Positions 7,101 through 14,036 of a DNA stretch of 37,791 bases are shown piece after piece; position 1 is the stretch's first letter, and each line of letters begins with the position of its first letter. The stretch is from B69-G16 sp964501905 (lineage in GTDB: Archaea; Thermoproteota; Thermoprotei; Thermofilales; B69-G16): the NCBI GenBank assembly GCA_964501905.1, contig CAZCTW010000014.1:1-37791 (forward strand), in the 5' to 3' direction. The position numbers were made by a program, and so were the translations under genes. The notes beneath the pieces are model-generated. The model was not told the DNA's origin. It was given only the letters and a program-made list of their open reading frames with translations, and searched no databases.

Positions 7101-8847
7101 TAGAGATGCGTTGGCTGAGAGCCGGAAGGCAGACTGCTTCTTAAACGTTAAGTGGCATATTCACAATCCAATAGAGGCGGAGATAGTCTTTCCGCAGCCT
7201 AAAGGAGATAAGCCTAGTATAGTGCTAACCCCCGGTCAAGTGGTTATACTAGAGGCTAGAGCTAAAGATACTGATGCTCTCGAAATTGTATGTAAGAAAT
7301 CGGCTGGGGAAAGCGGCGAGAAAATCGCCGAGTGCAGCGTGGATAAGCTGGAGTTAAATGATAAACTGTTCTATGAGTGGGAGTCTAAGTGGGAAGGTGT
7401 AGTGTTTGGGCCGAATTGGAATCTAGGGATAATGGGCACTATCGAGGAATCGGTAGATATTGCCGAAACGGCGGATTTAATAGATGCTATCGAGAGAACA
7501 GCCGGACCTGGATATTTTCTACTGACCCGTTGTGGGAGGAAAGTTGTATTTAAGGCTCCGTATTCGGAGGGGACGATAAAGCTAATTTGTAGAATTAGAG
7601 ATAGCGGGTTACAGGCGTATGATGGGGAAGTTACCGTCGAGACGACGGTAGAAGTTAGGGGGAAGACTTATTATGAAGAGTTGAAAGCTGCACTACGCGA
7701 GCTCAATGACTTAAAGGAGGAGCTCGCGGCTCTAATTTATGGAAAAGATATTTCCGAGGACAAGCGGAGCAAGTTTATCAACTGGGCTCATAGCGAGATT
7801 TGCGGGTGGGTTATGAAGCCGCCGCTTGGTATGAATGAGAGTTTCATAGATGTTCTAGGCTCTGTTTTAACGGGGGATTATGTTAAAAAGTGGAATTTTA
7901 CCTCGGGCCTCCTCCTCGCATTAGATTTTCTAGAAGAAATGAAAGATTCCTACACTGAGGCTCTCCAACGGGTAGTTATAGAATTAAAGAAAGGTGCTGC
8001 GTGGCGGACGCTGCTGAGCATTCTCTCGATAGCAATTTCGATATTTGCCGCAATCGTGTTCCCGCCCACCGGTCCGCTCGCTGCATATGGTATAATCGCA
8101 CAGGTCGCATCATTAGGTCTAAGTTTAGCATCGATGGGTTCGCTGGAATTATTGCCGTCGGTCGAAGTCCCGGATCCCACGCTGGGAATGGTTTTTGAAA
8201 CAAATATTGAAGGTCTTAAGAAATCGCCTAAAACTATCAGACCCATGATTGAGATGATCAAATTTATTTTCAGAAATACGGGAGAGGCTTTAGCTCAGAG
8301 AGCAAGGGAGGCTTTGTCGGAGGCCCGCAGAATCGCCGAGGAGGTTGGAGAAGCAGATGGCATGTTTTTCTACGCTTTAGCTATGCGCGACTTAGCCATG
8401 CTCGGTATTGAATACTATCGAGACCTTTACTCTATGGCTTGGAATCTTTTCCTCAAGCTGAGTAATTGGGAGTGTATAGAAGAATTTGAGGAGGGAAACT
8501 TAGAGGAGATACTTAAGCAGATTAGCAAAAAGATTAGACAAATGGAAGATGAGTGGAGAAGGCAAATGGGAGAACTTTTTGAATGGCTCTACAAAGAAGA
8601 GCAGAAAGCGCTTTTGTCTCGCGATGATAAAGTTATAAAAAAGGTGCTCGAACAAGTATATAGGAAGTACAGAGCTAGATTAAAGAAGATCCTCGAAGAA
8701 AAAGAGTTTAGAAAAGCGGAAATCAGAGTATTAATGGATAAATTAAATAGATTGAGTTCTTCTGGGCCCGGTTTAATAGAGAAAATTGAAGAGTTGATGT
8801 ACAGGTGGCGTGAAGTAGAAGCGTATCTTCGATACCTTTGCGTATAA
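4105..8847 (+). CDS. Giant membrane-spanning surface protein with InlB-like repeats
   Basis: A 1580-residue protein starting at TTG 4105 after GGAGGGG. Residues 1-24 are a signal peptide (YFLLLLFLVLAIKVFA). Residues about 27-195 form a beta-rich domain with acidic loops. Residues about 195-432 hold three divergent InlB B-type repeats, with the hallmarks KV.S..G....GWY..GS and F.RW.G; residues about 433-595 are two carboxypeptidase-regulatory/Cna-B-like beta domains. A helix at about 598-616 (ISVIVISVVGLFGFVIY) crosses the membrane and is followed by CCC. The remaining 960 residues should then be cytoplasmic, yet they contain two copies of a PKD-like domain (about 682-770 and 1027-1110, each ending Y.WE...G), long charged helices, a hydrophobic hairpin (about 1298-1345) and a coiled-coil tail. 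The topology past 616 is therefore uncertain. Function is unknown; likely a cell-surface or envelope scaffold. Confidence 0.85.
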   Translation: MGRRKYIYFLLLLFLVLAIKVFALPAVLEDPVDDLYNIWTGEKSGLYLGFVDVVRVEYGVSEAVVSFGITLGEDLPVEGKVFFYLIIDTNGLSEDNCLDPPFDGGDVMYGIVYEAGELNVERSTYEAWGWSEAVTEAYASMAAPNGVVVYIPVLELGEELGVQKWKLVTEYSGEEAAGIGDFVPDEGTVELWPTVKEALLTVIVSPYVESVVVDGVSYTPVNGTVSVYVTVGEHKVFVPSEVEVRPGVRVVFEKWFDGVETAERVVYVAEGGATLEALYATYYKVSISSPIGKVCCPGWYREGSTVNISLAPTVVVEDNGTRFIFERWSGYWGENSFVEDKPGQVILHLRDSINISAFWRTEYYLKVVSKYGAPSGEGWYVAGSQARVSVDRELVFDNETKAIFKRWTGDIESTQPSLMLTMDGPKLLKAEWLTLYQVTVTFVDGDGNPVNPDSVEVTGPGGPYSCEPVESSCVFWFGEGGYEISKVDYMGVDVAEDTEIEVSKPLVIEVSLPIYDVVIEVENFFGQPMEGVEVELTFPSGETLVNKTDSTGVVRFEDVPAGQYKVSTKGLVITSGQEFMVDENVEVELGGNVGWGEGALISVIVISVVGLFGFVIYKGGLFYGGKPGKLICCCPKWKFGKDGGIKVDIPFHKSPLVPVILPTVVVRGDVKKRAEPKKFMGHVFVPYNGHLPLVARASDNDTIEIFCKAIDCATGGEISICKVKLPLPDTVQYRWEIVEGRGSFLTYPPYTHTHSPIAVGPAAVYVAPPPPKCNNYNYVEKRKLLSREGEIWREGEKWGEFKQIQETVKIKLVVDDLQRKVEGLDDPNGLKPVEIPIEVTVVDNAILEIIKEELKKLKSSLKELSDDEIRKLPDRLVENIRGSIMEDAGAVYPPIGSGKVFKFFELDSYRNTILPVVDCIADKAKAERVRSTLESWLKAEEDKNVRYKRLKIWQNMLQDQLIDEENMPKVKKAIRKEINDFVKSEKRARELWSSLVKEIRDALAESRKADCFLNVKWHIHNPIEAEIVFPQPKGDKPSIVLTPGQVVILEARAKDTDALEIVCKKSAGESGEKIAECSVDKLELNDKLFYEWESKWEGVVFGPNWNLGIMGTIEESVDIAETADLIDAIERTAGPGYFLLTRCGRKVVFKAPYSEGTIKLICRIRDSGLQAYDGEVTVETTVEVRGKTYYEELKAALRELNDLKEELAALIYGKDISEDKRSKFINWAHSEICGWVMKPPLGMNESFIDVLGSVLTGDYVKKWNFTSGLLLALDFLEEMKDSYTEALQRVVIELKKGAAWRTLLSILSIAISIFAAIVFPPTGPLAAYGIIAQVASLGLSLASMGSLELLPSVEVPDPTLGMVFETNIEGLKKSPKTIRPMIEMIKFIFRNTGEALAQRAREALSEARRIAEEVGEADGMFFYALAMRDLAMLGIEYYRDLYSMAWNLFLKLSNWECIEEFEEGNLEEILKQISKKIRQMEDEWRRQMGELFEWLYKEEQKALLSRDDKVIKKVLEQVYRKYRARLKKILEEKEFRKAEIRVLMDKLNRLSSSGPGLIEKIEELMYRWREVEAYLRYLCV

Positions 8848-9104
8848 GGAGAAATTTCCAAGCTAACAAAATAACCCCTAAAATTCTAGAAATAAATCGA
8901 TAAGCTAGCTCAGGTAATCGTATAATTGTCTTTAAATTCGTTTTCTTTACAGCTTATCGTGCTGTACAGACCTTCCCCTCATATCGCCGATTGTCCGTAT
9001 TTATCGTCCAATAACAAAATTGCGGGTATAGGATTGACGCTGTGAAGACATATATGACTTTAAAATTCATACTTTATGAGCGACACGGCCTCTCGGGTGG
9101 TAAA

Positions 9105-9893
9105 ATGGAGTTGCTGGAGAAGATATCTAGAGTTATCGATTACCTCGCGGGTAAGTGGTGGTTTTACATTATCATGTACGTGTTAAGCTTCTGGGTGATA
9201 CCGCCTTACGCGTCTCGAGGATACTCGTTTGATGAAATCAGTAAAGTCGTAGAGGTTACGCTGAGTCACGCGCTTACCTATAGGCTAGTGGACATGGTGT
9301 GGCCCTCCTTGTTGCTGCACGTAGCCCTGCTCGTCGTGGTAGCGGCGCTCATGATTCGGGGAGATCGGGCCTCGCTGCTCTTTGACTCTTACGCCCTTAT
9401 AGTCTACGCGATTTTAATAGGGCAGGGGTTTGCGTTCACGGAGGAGTACGGCTTCGTGATCCTAACCGGGAATGTACTCCTAGCATCTCTCGTAGCGGCG
9501 CTATGGGCCTGGGAATGCATGGTACGGCGCAACAGGTTAGGCGGAAGAATCCCCGATAGGCGTAGGCTATGGGTGATCCCGCTAGCTACCTTAGCTTTCT
9601 GGAGCCCCGTGAAGCCGGTCCTAGACCCCTACCTGCTGTTGAAGTGGTTTCTCGCCGGATACTACGGAGTAGCCTACTGCCTAACCACGCCAGTCATATT
9701 ATCGATATTGATACTGTATTACCCAAGGGTTAATAAGGCAGTCATGAGGTTCACGGCTTTTCCCGGCTTAGTATTTGGTATATACGTCATATTGGCGGCT
9801 TTTTTCGGAGCGTCTAAGTGGAGCGCCCTGCTACACGTCCCCCTCGTCGTCACCTGCGCTTACGCGTTAATTCTTTCCTTAAAGCGTGATTAA
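9105..9893 (+). CDS. Polytopic membrane protein of unknown function
   Basis: A 262-residue protein with about seven hydrophobic helices (for example WWFYIIMYVLSFWVIPPYA, LLLHVALLVVVAALMI, ALIVYAILIGQGFAF and a final VPLVVTCAYALILSL). An amphipathic N-terminus, MELLEKISRVIDYLAG, precedes the first helix. ATG 9105 is preferred because GGTGG lies just upstream and a TATA-like CTTTAAAATT occurs about 40 bases before; an in-frame GTG at 9042 would add 21 unlikely residues. No transporter signature or catalytic motif was recognised. It stands alone, 257 bases after the giant surface protein, with nothing evident in the gap. Confidence 0.7.
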   Translation: MELLEKISRVIDYLAGKWWFYIIMYVLSFWVIPPYASRGYSFDEISKVVEVTLSHALTYRLVDMVWPSLLLHVALLVVVAALMIRGDRASLLFDSYALIVYAILIGQGFAFTEEYGFVILTGNVLLASLVAALWAWECMVRRNRLGGRIPDRRRLWVIPLATLAFWSPVKPVLDPYLLLKWFLAGYYGVAYCLTTPVILSILILYYPRVNKAVMRFTAFPGLVFGIYVILAAFFGASKWSALLHVPLVVTCAYALILSLKRD

Positions 9894-9978
9894 CCCTGTA
9901 TTTAAGCTTTCTTAAAGAACGTGATGTAATAAACCACTTCCTGATTTACTGAGTAGCCTAATGTCTATATGGTAATAT

Positions 9979-9989
9979 TTTTATATATT
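9979..9989 (+). promoter_or_regulatory. TATA-like box of the third RHH vapBC pair
   Basis: TTTTATATATT ends 26 bases before the ATG at 10016, matching the leaderless layout of the two RHH pairs at the start of the window. It supports ATG 10016 over TTG 10001. Confidence 0.6.
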
Positions 9990-10015
9990 CTTATGGTCGT
10001 TTGTATGGTGTTTTA

Positions 10016-10300
10016 ATGGTTTTGCGGGTTAGTGTGAATGAGAAGCTTGAGCTTAGGTTTAGAGAGCTTGCTATGAAGCGTTTTAAGTATTCGAAGGGGG
10101 CTTTGAGCAGGGCTTTGGAGGAGGCTATTATTAAATGGATTTCTGATGTTGAGTCTGAGGAATTTACGTTTGAAGGGGATCCTGTGGAAGCCATTGATGG
10201 GCTTTTATCTGATATAGACGTGGATTCTGTAGAGTTACAGCATAGGGTTAGGGATTTATGGATTTTGAAGGCTGTTGAAAATGTATCTGGTGGACACTAA
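10016..10300 (+). CDS. VapB-type antitoxin of a broken pair
   Basis: A 94-residue protein beginning MVLRVSVNEKLELRFRELA. The strand VLRVSVNEKL and the helices with YSKGALSRALEEAI match the RHH antitoxin class that in archaea has an N-terminal strand and a serine-rich turn. The acidic tail (about 45-94) should bind the toxin. It overlaps by 20 bases the start of a PIN toxin gene that carries a frameshift, so the antitoxin may persist after its toxin died. Codons again favour T or G at the third position. Confidence 0.75.
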   Translation: MVLRVSVNEKLELRFRELAMKRFKYSKGALSRALEEAIIKWISDVESEEFTFEGDPVEAIDGLLSDIDVDSVELQHRVRDLWILKAVENVSGGH

Positions 10301-10690
10301 CATATTTTTAGAGGTTTTGCTGGCTAGGAAGAGAAAGAGGGAGTGTAAGAAGTTTCTGAAACTTTCGAAAGATGTAGGATAGATGGAATAGTAACGGACT
10401 TCACGGTTCATTCTATAATCGTGCTTATGGACTATTTTAGGAAGCTGGATAAATTGAAGATTTTTCTTTCTAGTCTTAGAGGATATAAGGGGTTACATGT
10501 CTACACTACAAGTTTGATAGACGAGTTAAATGCGGTAGATATTGCGCTGGAGAACGGATTGGATATGGATGATGCTATTCAGTATGCGGTAGCGCTGAAA
10601 TTTAACGTGAAAGCAATAGTTTCCTTTGATAAACACTTCGATAATCTAAAAATTCCGAGAATAGAGCCTTCAAAGCTGAAAGTTAAATAA
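10281..10690 (+). pseudogene. VapC PIN toxin broken by a one-base deletion
   Basis: ATG 10281 starts MYLVDTNIFLEVLLARKR, a typical PIN N-terminus with its first aspartate, but stops at 10380-10382. Another frame restores RCRIDGIVTDFTVHSIIVLM and continues YFRKLDKLKIFLSSL through DMDDAIQYAVAL and VSFDKHFD to a stop at 10690, supplying the later aspartates. The frame change equals loss of one base near 10370 (adding one base there, GA to GAA, yields SKECRIDGI). The TDF.VHS segment, with His where most VapCs have Glu, is known in one archaeal VapC subfamily. Either a dead toxin beside an intact antitoxin or a sequencing slip. Confidence 0.8.
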
Positions 10691-10753
10691 TTGTATAGCA
10701 ACAAAAGACGAAGACTCGCTGGCGGAAATTACCTCTTTGAATAGAGCCTTCAA
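10659..10753. repeat. 15-base direct repeat flanking the end of the broken vapC
   Basis: GAATAGAGCCTTCAA occurs at 10659-10673, inside the last codons of the broken vapC, and again at 10739-10753, 80 bases later. The identity stops on both sides. It could mark a recombination or insertion event that shaped the decayed stretch. Confidence 0.55.
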
Positions 10754-10794
10754 GGCGTTTAGTCGTGTAGGCGCGCGGAGTCCTGGTATTTCGA

Positions 10795-10962
10795 TTATTT
10801 TGCATGCAGATGCTTGAGGAATATTTTCTTTTTGTTGAATTTCACCGCGTGTATTAGGAAGGATATTCCTGCAAGGAGTATGCTTGGGTGGGATTCTTTG
10901 TTTCTTTTTCGTATATTTCTAGGGTCTTCTTCTAGTTTTAGTGCGTGGGTGTATAGTTTATT
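10795..10962 (-). other. Open 56-codon frame without a start, possible gene remnant
   Basis: The minus strand reads NKLYTHALKLEEDPRNIRK, then ESHPSILLAGISFLIHAVKF, and ends LKHLHAK before a stop at 10795. A stop precedes it and no good start codon exists. The residue pattern looks protein-like, but no family was recognised. The rest of the gap 10691-11137 shows only the 15-base repeat and the promoter of the next gene. Confidence 0.25.
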
Positions 10963-11137
10963 TCATTTCGCCTTTATTTAAGTAAGGATATTTAAGTTTT
11001 CACAGTCTGAGCTTGAGAGATAATAAAGTTTGGGTTGATGGATCTTCTTTCTTTATGCTTAATTGCAGAGCTTGAGTTTAAACGGAATGGAATTTTACAA
11101 AGAGAGTTAACTTATATACTATTTTGCTCATTTTTAT

Positions 11138-11539
11138 ATGATGGATATTACTGCTGAGGAGATCGTCGAGCTCTTTGAAAAAGATGTTAAGGCTAGGAAG
11201 AGGCTTGCAGAGTTGCTGGTTGTAGAGCCTGATATTAGACTTGCAATTATCAATGCTGTGCTTAGAGATATCGCTACAAAACAGGACCTGGTGGAGTTGA
11301 GAAGAGCTATTAGGGAGGATATTAAAGGCTTAGAGTCTAGGATAAATGGTTTAGAAGCTAGGATAAATGGTTTGGAAGCTAGAATGAACAGTTTAGAATC
11401 TGGGGTGAGTAGTTTAGAGGCTAGGTTGGATATGGTTGTTGGAGAGCTTGATAGGTTGTTTAAGCTCGTGGTTGTGAGCGTGTTAGGCATATTGATGTCG
11501 ATAACAACCACGATACTCGTAAGGATACTGCTACCGTGA
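11138..11539 (+). CDS. Coiled-coil protein with a C-terminal membrane anchor
   Basis: A 133-residue protein. Residues 1-50 are helical and acidic (MMDITAEEIVELFEKDVKA). Residues about 63-105 are an almost perfect heptad array, GLESRIN GLEARIN GLEARMN SLESGVS SLEARLD, encoded by five near-identical 21-base units (11326-11430), so it arose by recent tandem copying. Residues 112-132 (LVVVSVLGILMSITTTILVRI) form a membrane helix. Similar small proteins with bundles of heptads and a tail anchor are common in hyperthermophilic archaea, often as expanding families, with no known role. TTATATACT at about 11111-11119 is a TATA candidate for the ATG at 11138. Confidence 0.75.
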   Translation: MMDITAEEIVELFEKDVKARKRLAELLVVEPDIRLAIINAVLRDIATKQDLVELRRAIREDIKGLESRINGLEARINGLEARMNSLESGVSSLEARLDMVVGELDRLFKLVVVSVLGILMSITTTILVRILLP

Positions 11540-11597
11540 TTCTGGTTTAGACCTCAAAGAGTTTACTTTTGTTCTTTAGTATTTCCTTATTGCTGGA

Positions 11598-11825
11598 TCA
11601 GTTGTTAAGGCGGAGATCTTCAAGCTTAGGGATGGGATCATTGAGCCATATTCTTTTGATGTGTGTTTTATCGCATTCTTCGTCTTCTGAGGCTATGGTG
11701 TTGCATCCTACTTTATCCATTGCCGCTAGGTGTAGTGCGTCTGAAGGTTTAATCTTATAGTCTACGTAGGTATTTTTTCATGAGTTTGAAGTCTTTCCTT
11801 TCGAGCGGTATTACTTCTACGAAGG
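11598..11825 (-). pseudogene. C-terminal remnant of a VapC PIN toxin
   Basis: The minus strand gives DYKIKPSDALHLAAMDKVG, then NTIASEDEECDKTHIKRIWL and a stop at 11598. This is a textbook PIN C-terminus: the aspartate of PSDALHLA, the aspartate of SEDEE.D, and IKRIW. Immediately upstream, in a shifted frame, lies EVIPLERKDFKLMKKYL, which also fits the PIN pattern (EVIPL..KDF). The N-terminal half with the first aspartate is missing and at least one frameshift is present, so this is a dead fragment of yet another toxin gene. Confidence 0.7.
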
Positions 11826-11887
11826 GCTACGTTTACCTGAAGAATGGAGAATGGGTGCGCATATCGCGAGAGGAGGTTCTGGACTAA
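11780..11887 (+). CDS. Possible small protein coupled to the GNAT gene
   Basis: ATG 11780 opens a 35-residue frame ending GYVYLKNGEWVRISREEVLD. Its TAA overlaps the GNAT start as TAATG, an arrangement seen in coupled genes. The second half looks like a real small domain or a C-terminal remnant; the first half overlaps the antisense VapC fragment. No family was recognised. It may equally be the surviving tail of a lost gene. Confidence 0.3.
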   Translation: MSLKSFLSSGITSTKGYVYLKNGEWVRISREEVLD

Positions 11888-12372
11888 TGTTAGCTATGAA
11901 GTTCGAAATAGTTGAGGTTGGCCCCGAAAGAATCGAGGAGATAATAGAGCTGGACGAGGCCATCAGCTGGGAATACGTGGATGACGCCGTTAAGGAGGGA
12001 CTGTCATACGATGAGTACTGCAAAAGGCATAGAGAGCTCTTCCTGTCGATTTACCGCGGAGGCGGCGAACACCATTTCTTTGCCGCGCTCGACGAAAAGG
12101 GTTCTCTGGTGGGCTTGGCCTGGATCTGCTTGAAGATGGACACTGTTAACTATGTGGATACATGCTATATTTTCGACATCGAGGTAAAGAGGGAGTATCG
12201 GGGGCTTGGCACAGATTCCGCGCTTATGTAAAGGGTGGTGGAGTTTTGCCGTAGCAGGAATATCGATAGAATAGCGTTAACTGTAGATTTAAGCAATAAG
12301 AGGGCTATTAAATGGTACATGAGCCTTGGCTTTAGGCCTAAAAGGCTATACATGGAAAAAATTCTTCGCTAG
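11887..12372 (+). pseudogene. GNAT acetyltransferase interrupted by an in-frame stop
   Basis: From ATG 11887 the frame reads MLAMKFEIVEVGPERIEEII and continues to YIFDIEVKREYRGLGTDSALM, where TAA (12229-12231) stops it. The same frame then continues RVVEFCRSRNIDRIALTVDL, SNKRAIKWYMSLGFRPKR and ends at TAG 12372. The parts before and after are one GNAT domain: beta-4 FDIEV, the acetyl-CoA loop RGLGTD, and the C-terminal N..AI.WY..LGF block. AAA to TAA at a lysine codon is the simplest explanation. Full length would be 161 residues, normal for GNAT. TAA is not a known recoding codon, so this is most likely a pseudogene or a base-call error. Confidence 0.8.
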
Positions 12373-12411
12373 GCTCCAAGTTAGCTTCCTCAACTTATGA
12401 AACTTTGTAGT

Positions 12412-13206
12412 TTATCTTTTTACTAGCCTTAAAGCTTTAGTAGGGCATGTACTTACGCAGAGTCCGCATCCTACGCAGTTTTCCTTTATTATCTTTATCT
12501 TGCCCTGGGGGTCCTGTTTGATCGCGTTGAAGTAGCATCGCTGTATACAGGTTTGGCAGTTTATGCATTTTTCCGGGTTGTAGTCTATGATGAAATTCGA
12601 TTTTACTAGTGCCCTTACTCCGTGTTTTAGATAGGCTTTGAGTACTATACAGCTTGTTGGGTGGCAGTTGCATATCACGTAGATATTCTGCCTGGAGGGG
12701 AAGAATATCGCCAGATGAACTAGTCCTGCTTCGTCACACATTTTGAGTGTTTTCTCGATTTCCTCTAGTGTTACTGGTCTTAAGTCTATATCGGGCACTT
12801 TATGCTCCTCTATTAAATCTATGAGGTAGGTTGATTCTGAAAACCACATGCACGTCCTTAGAGGTAAACCTATAGGATCTCCGTATTTCTTCCTGCAGTA
12901 ACATTCTCCTATAGCTCTTATTTTGCTGTGCTTAGCTATCTCTATAACTTCTTCGGATGAAAGAAAATGGGTCGTCGGCTCTATAGTGTAGTTGACGGGT
13001 ACTACTACTCCTCCCCACAGCCTGCCAGCTATAATTTTGGAGGCTAGCTTGCCGAAGTAGTACTTTACTTTTTGAGATAAACTCTCTCTTTTCTCGTTTT
13101 CTAGCATGAGGTTGAAGGTCAGGTTGAGGAGTTTCTCCTCGTTTTTGATGATCCAGTCTCCCAGCTTTTTCTCTATTTTCCTCCTCAGATTTCCTATTTT
13201 AGTCAT
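12412..13206 (-). CDS. Ferredoxin-type 4Fe-4S protein coupled to the sugar transporter operon
   Basis: A 264-residue protein starting at ATG 13206, which overlaps the permease stop as TAATG. The C-terminus (about 200-264) holds two 4Fe-4S motifs, CINCQTCIQRC and CVGCGLCVSTCP, as in bacterial-type dicluster ferredoxins. Upstream is a further cysteine-rich part with IRAIGECYCRKKYGDP, CMWF and CNCHPTSC, which resembles archaeal ferredoxin-like proteins of unassigned role and may hold another metal site. There is no signal peptide or membrane helix, so it should be cytoplasmic. Its role is unknown; electron transfer or sensing linked to sugar oxidation is only inference from position. A longer frame from 13320 would run into the permease gene and is unlikely. 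Confidence 0.75.
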   Translation of the reverse strand: MTKIGNLRRKIEKKLGDWIIKNEEKLLNLTFNLMLENEKRESLSQKVKYYFGKLASKIIAGRLWGGVVVPVNYTIEPTTHFLSSEEVIEIAKHSKIRAIGECYCRKKYGDPIGLPLRTCMWFSESTYLIDLIEEHKVPDIDLRPVTLEEIEKTLKMCDEAGLVHLAIFFPSRQNIYVICNCHPTSCIVLKAYLKHGVRALVKSNFIIDYNPEKCINCQTCIQRCYFNAIKQDPQGKIKIIKENCVGCGLCVSTCPTKALRLVKR

Positions 13207-14036
13207 TAGCCTTTCACAGCCCCCATTACTAGTCCTCGAATATAGTATTTCTGTATTAAGAGGAACAGTATTAAGGGGACGCTGATGGCTATTATAGATG
13301 CTGCCGACAGCAGGCCCCAATTCGCTATGTACTGGCTTTGACTAAGCACAGTGACTCCTATCGTTACCGGCCACAGCTCGGGCGATTTTAGAAATATCAA
13401 GGCGAATAGAAATTCGTTCCATACGAGGAGGAATTGGAGCGATGCCACGGAGCCTAGAGCTGGCGCGGAGAGAGGGAGTACTATTTTCATGAATATTTGG
13501 AAGTCGCTGCATCCATCTATTTTCGCGGCTTCTTCTATTTCTCTCGGCAGGGTGAGGAAGAAGTTTCTCAGGAAGAATATTATCCAGGGCTGGGCGAACG
13601 AGGAGTGTACTAGGACTAAGCCAGCTATTGTATTGAGTAGCCTCATTTCTCGAAGTAATATGGTTAAGGGTATTAATACGAGTATTGAAGGTATAATCTG
13701 TATAAAGACTAGAGTTACGAAGAGTATATCTTTCAGGGGGAAGCTGAATCTGGAGAAGGCGTAGGCTGCTAGGGCGGCTACGAATATGGGTATAGCGGTG
13801 GAGGGTATAGTGATTATTAGAGAGTTTATTAGGTATTTGCCCATTCCTCTGTTAAAGGCTTCGACGTAGTTTTCCAATGTAAAGTGTACTTCTTCGAAAT
13901 TCCACCATCCACGTGTCAACTCTCTGAAGGGGCGGACGGAGGTCATAAAGAGCCCTATGAAAGGCGTTAGCCATATTATCGCTATCGTCCAGGCAATTAG
14001 GTTTGCCAGTATCAGCTTGGTATTGAACTTTCTCAT
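13206..14036 (-). CDS. Sugar ABC transporter permease (MalG/CUT1 type)
   Basis: A 276-residue inner-membrane permease with six predicted helices, starting MRKFNTKLILANLIAW. The cytoplasmic EAA loop that docks the ATPase is clear: EEAAKIDGCSDFQIFMKIVL followed by PLSAPAL. The family is the MalG-like permease of CUT1 carbohydrate importers. It overlaps the preceding permease by four bases (ATGA) and the following ferredoxin-type gene by one. No ATPase gene is present at this locus, so a shared ATPase encoded elsewhere is presumably used, as in many CUT1 systems. Confidence 0.92.
   Translation of the reverse strand: MRKFNTKLILANLIAWTIAIIWLTPFIGLFMTSVRPFRELTRGWWNFEEVHFTLENYVEAFNRGMGKYLINSLIITIPSTAIPIFVAALAAYAFSRFSFPLKDILFVTLVFIQIIPSILVLIPLTILLREMRLLNTIAGLVLVHSSFAQPWIIFFLRNFFLTLPREIEEAAKIDGCSDFQIFMKIVLPLSAPALGSVASLQFLLVWNEFLFALIFLKSPELWPVTIGVTVLSQSQYIANWGLLSAASIIAISVPLILFLLIQKYYIRGLVMGAVKG

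Noticed and set aside
7950..8261. Minus-strand frames within the giant gene (also near 4950-5350, 5965-6356 and 6435-6689).
   Set aside because: They lie fully opposite a clear 1580-residue coding frame, lack domain patterns and have no start signals.
9042..9104. GTG start at 9042 for the polytopic membrane protein.
   Set aside because: The added 21 residues look non-coding, while GGTGG precedes ATG 9105 at a proper distance.
13206..13320. A longer start for the ferredoxin-type gene (from 13320).
   Set aside because: The added residues are antisense-like junk that overlaps the permease end; the TAATG junction at 13206 gives a clean start.
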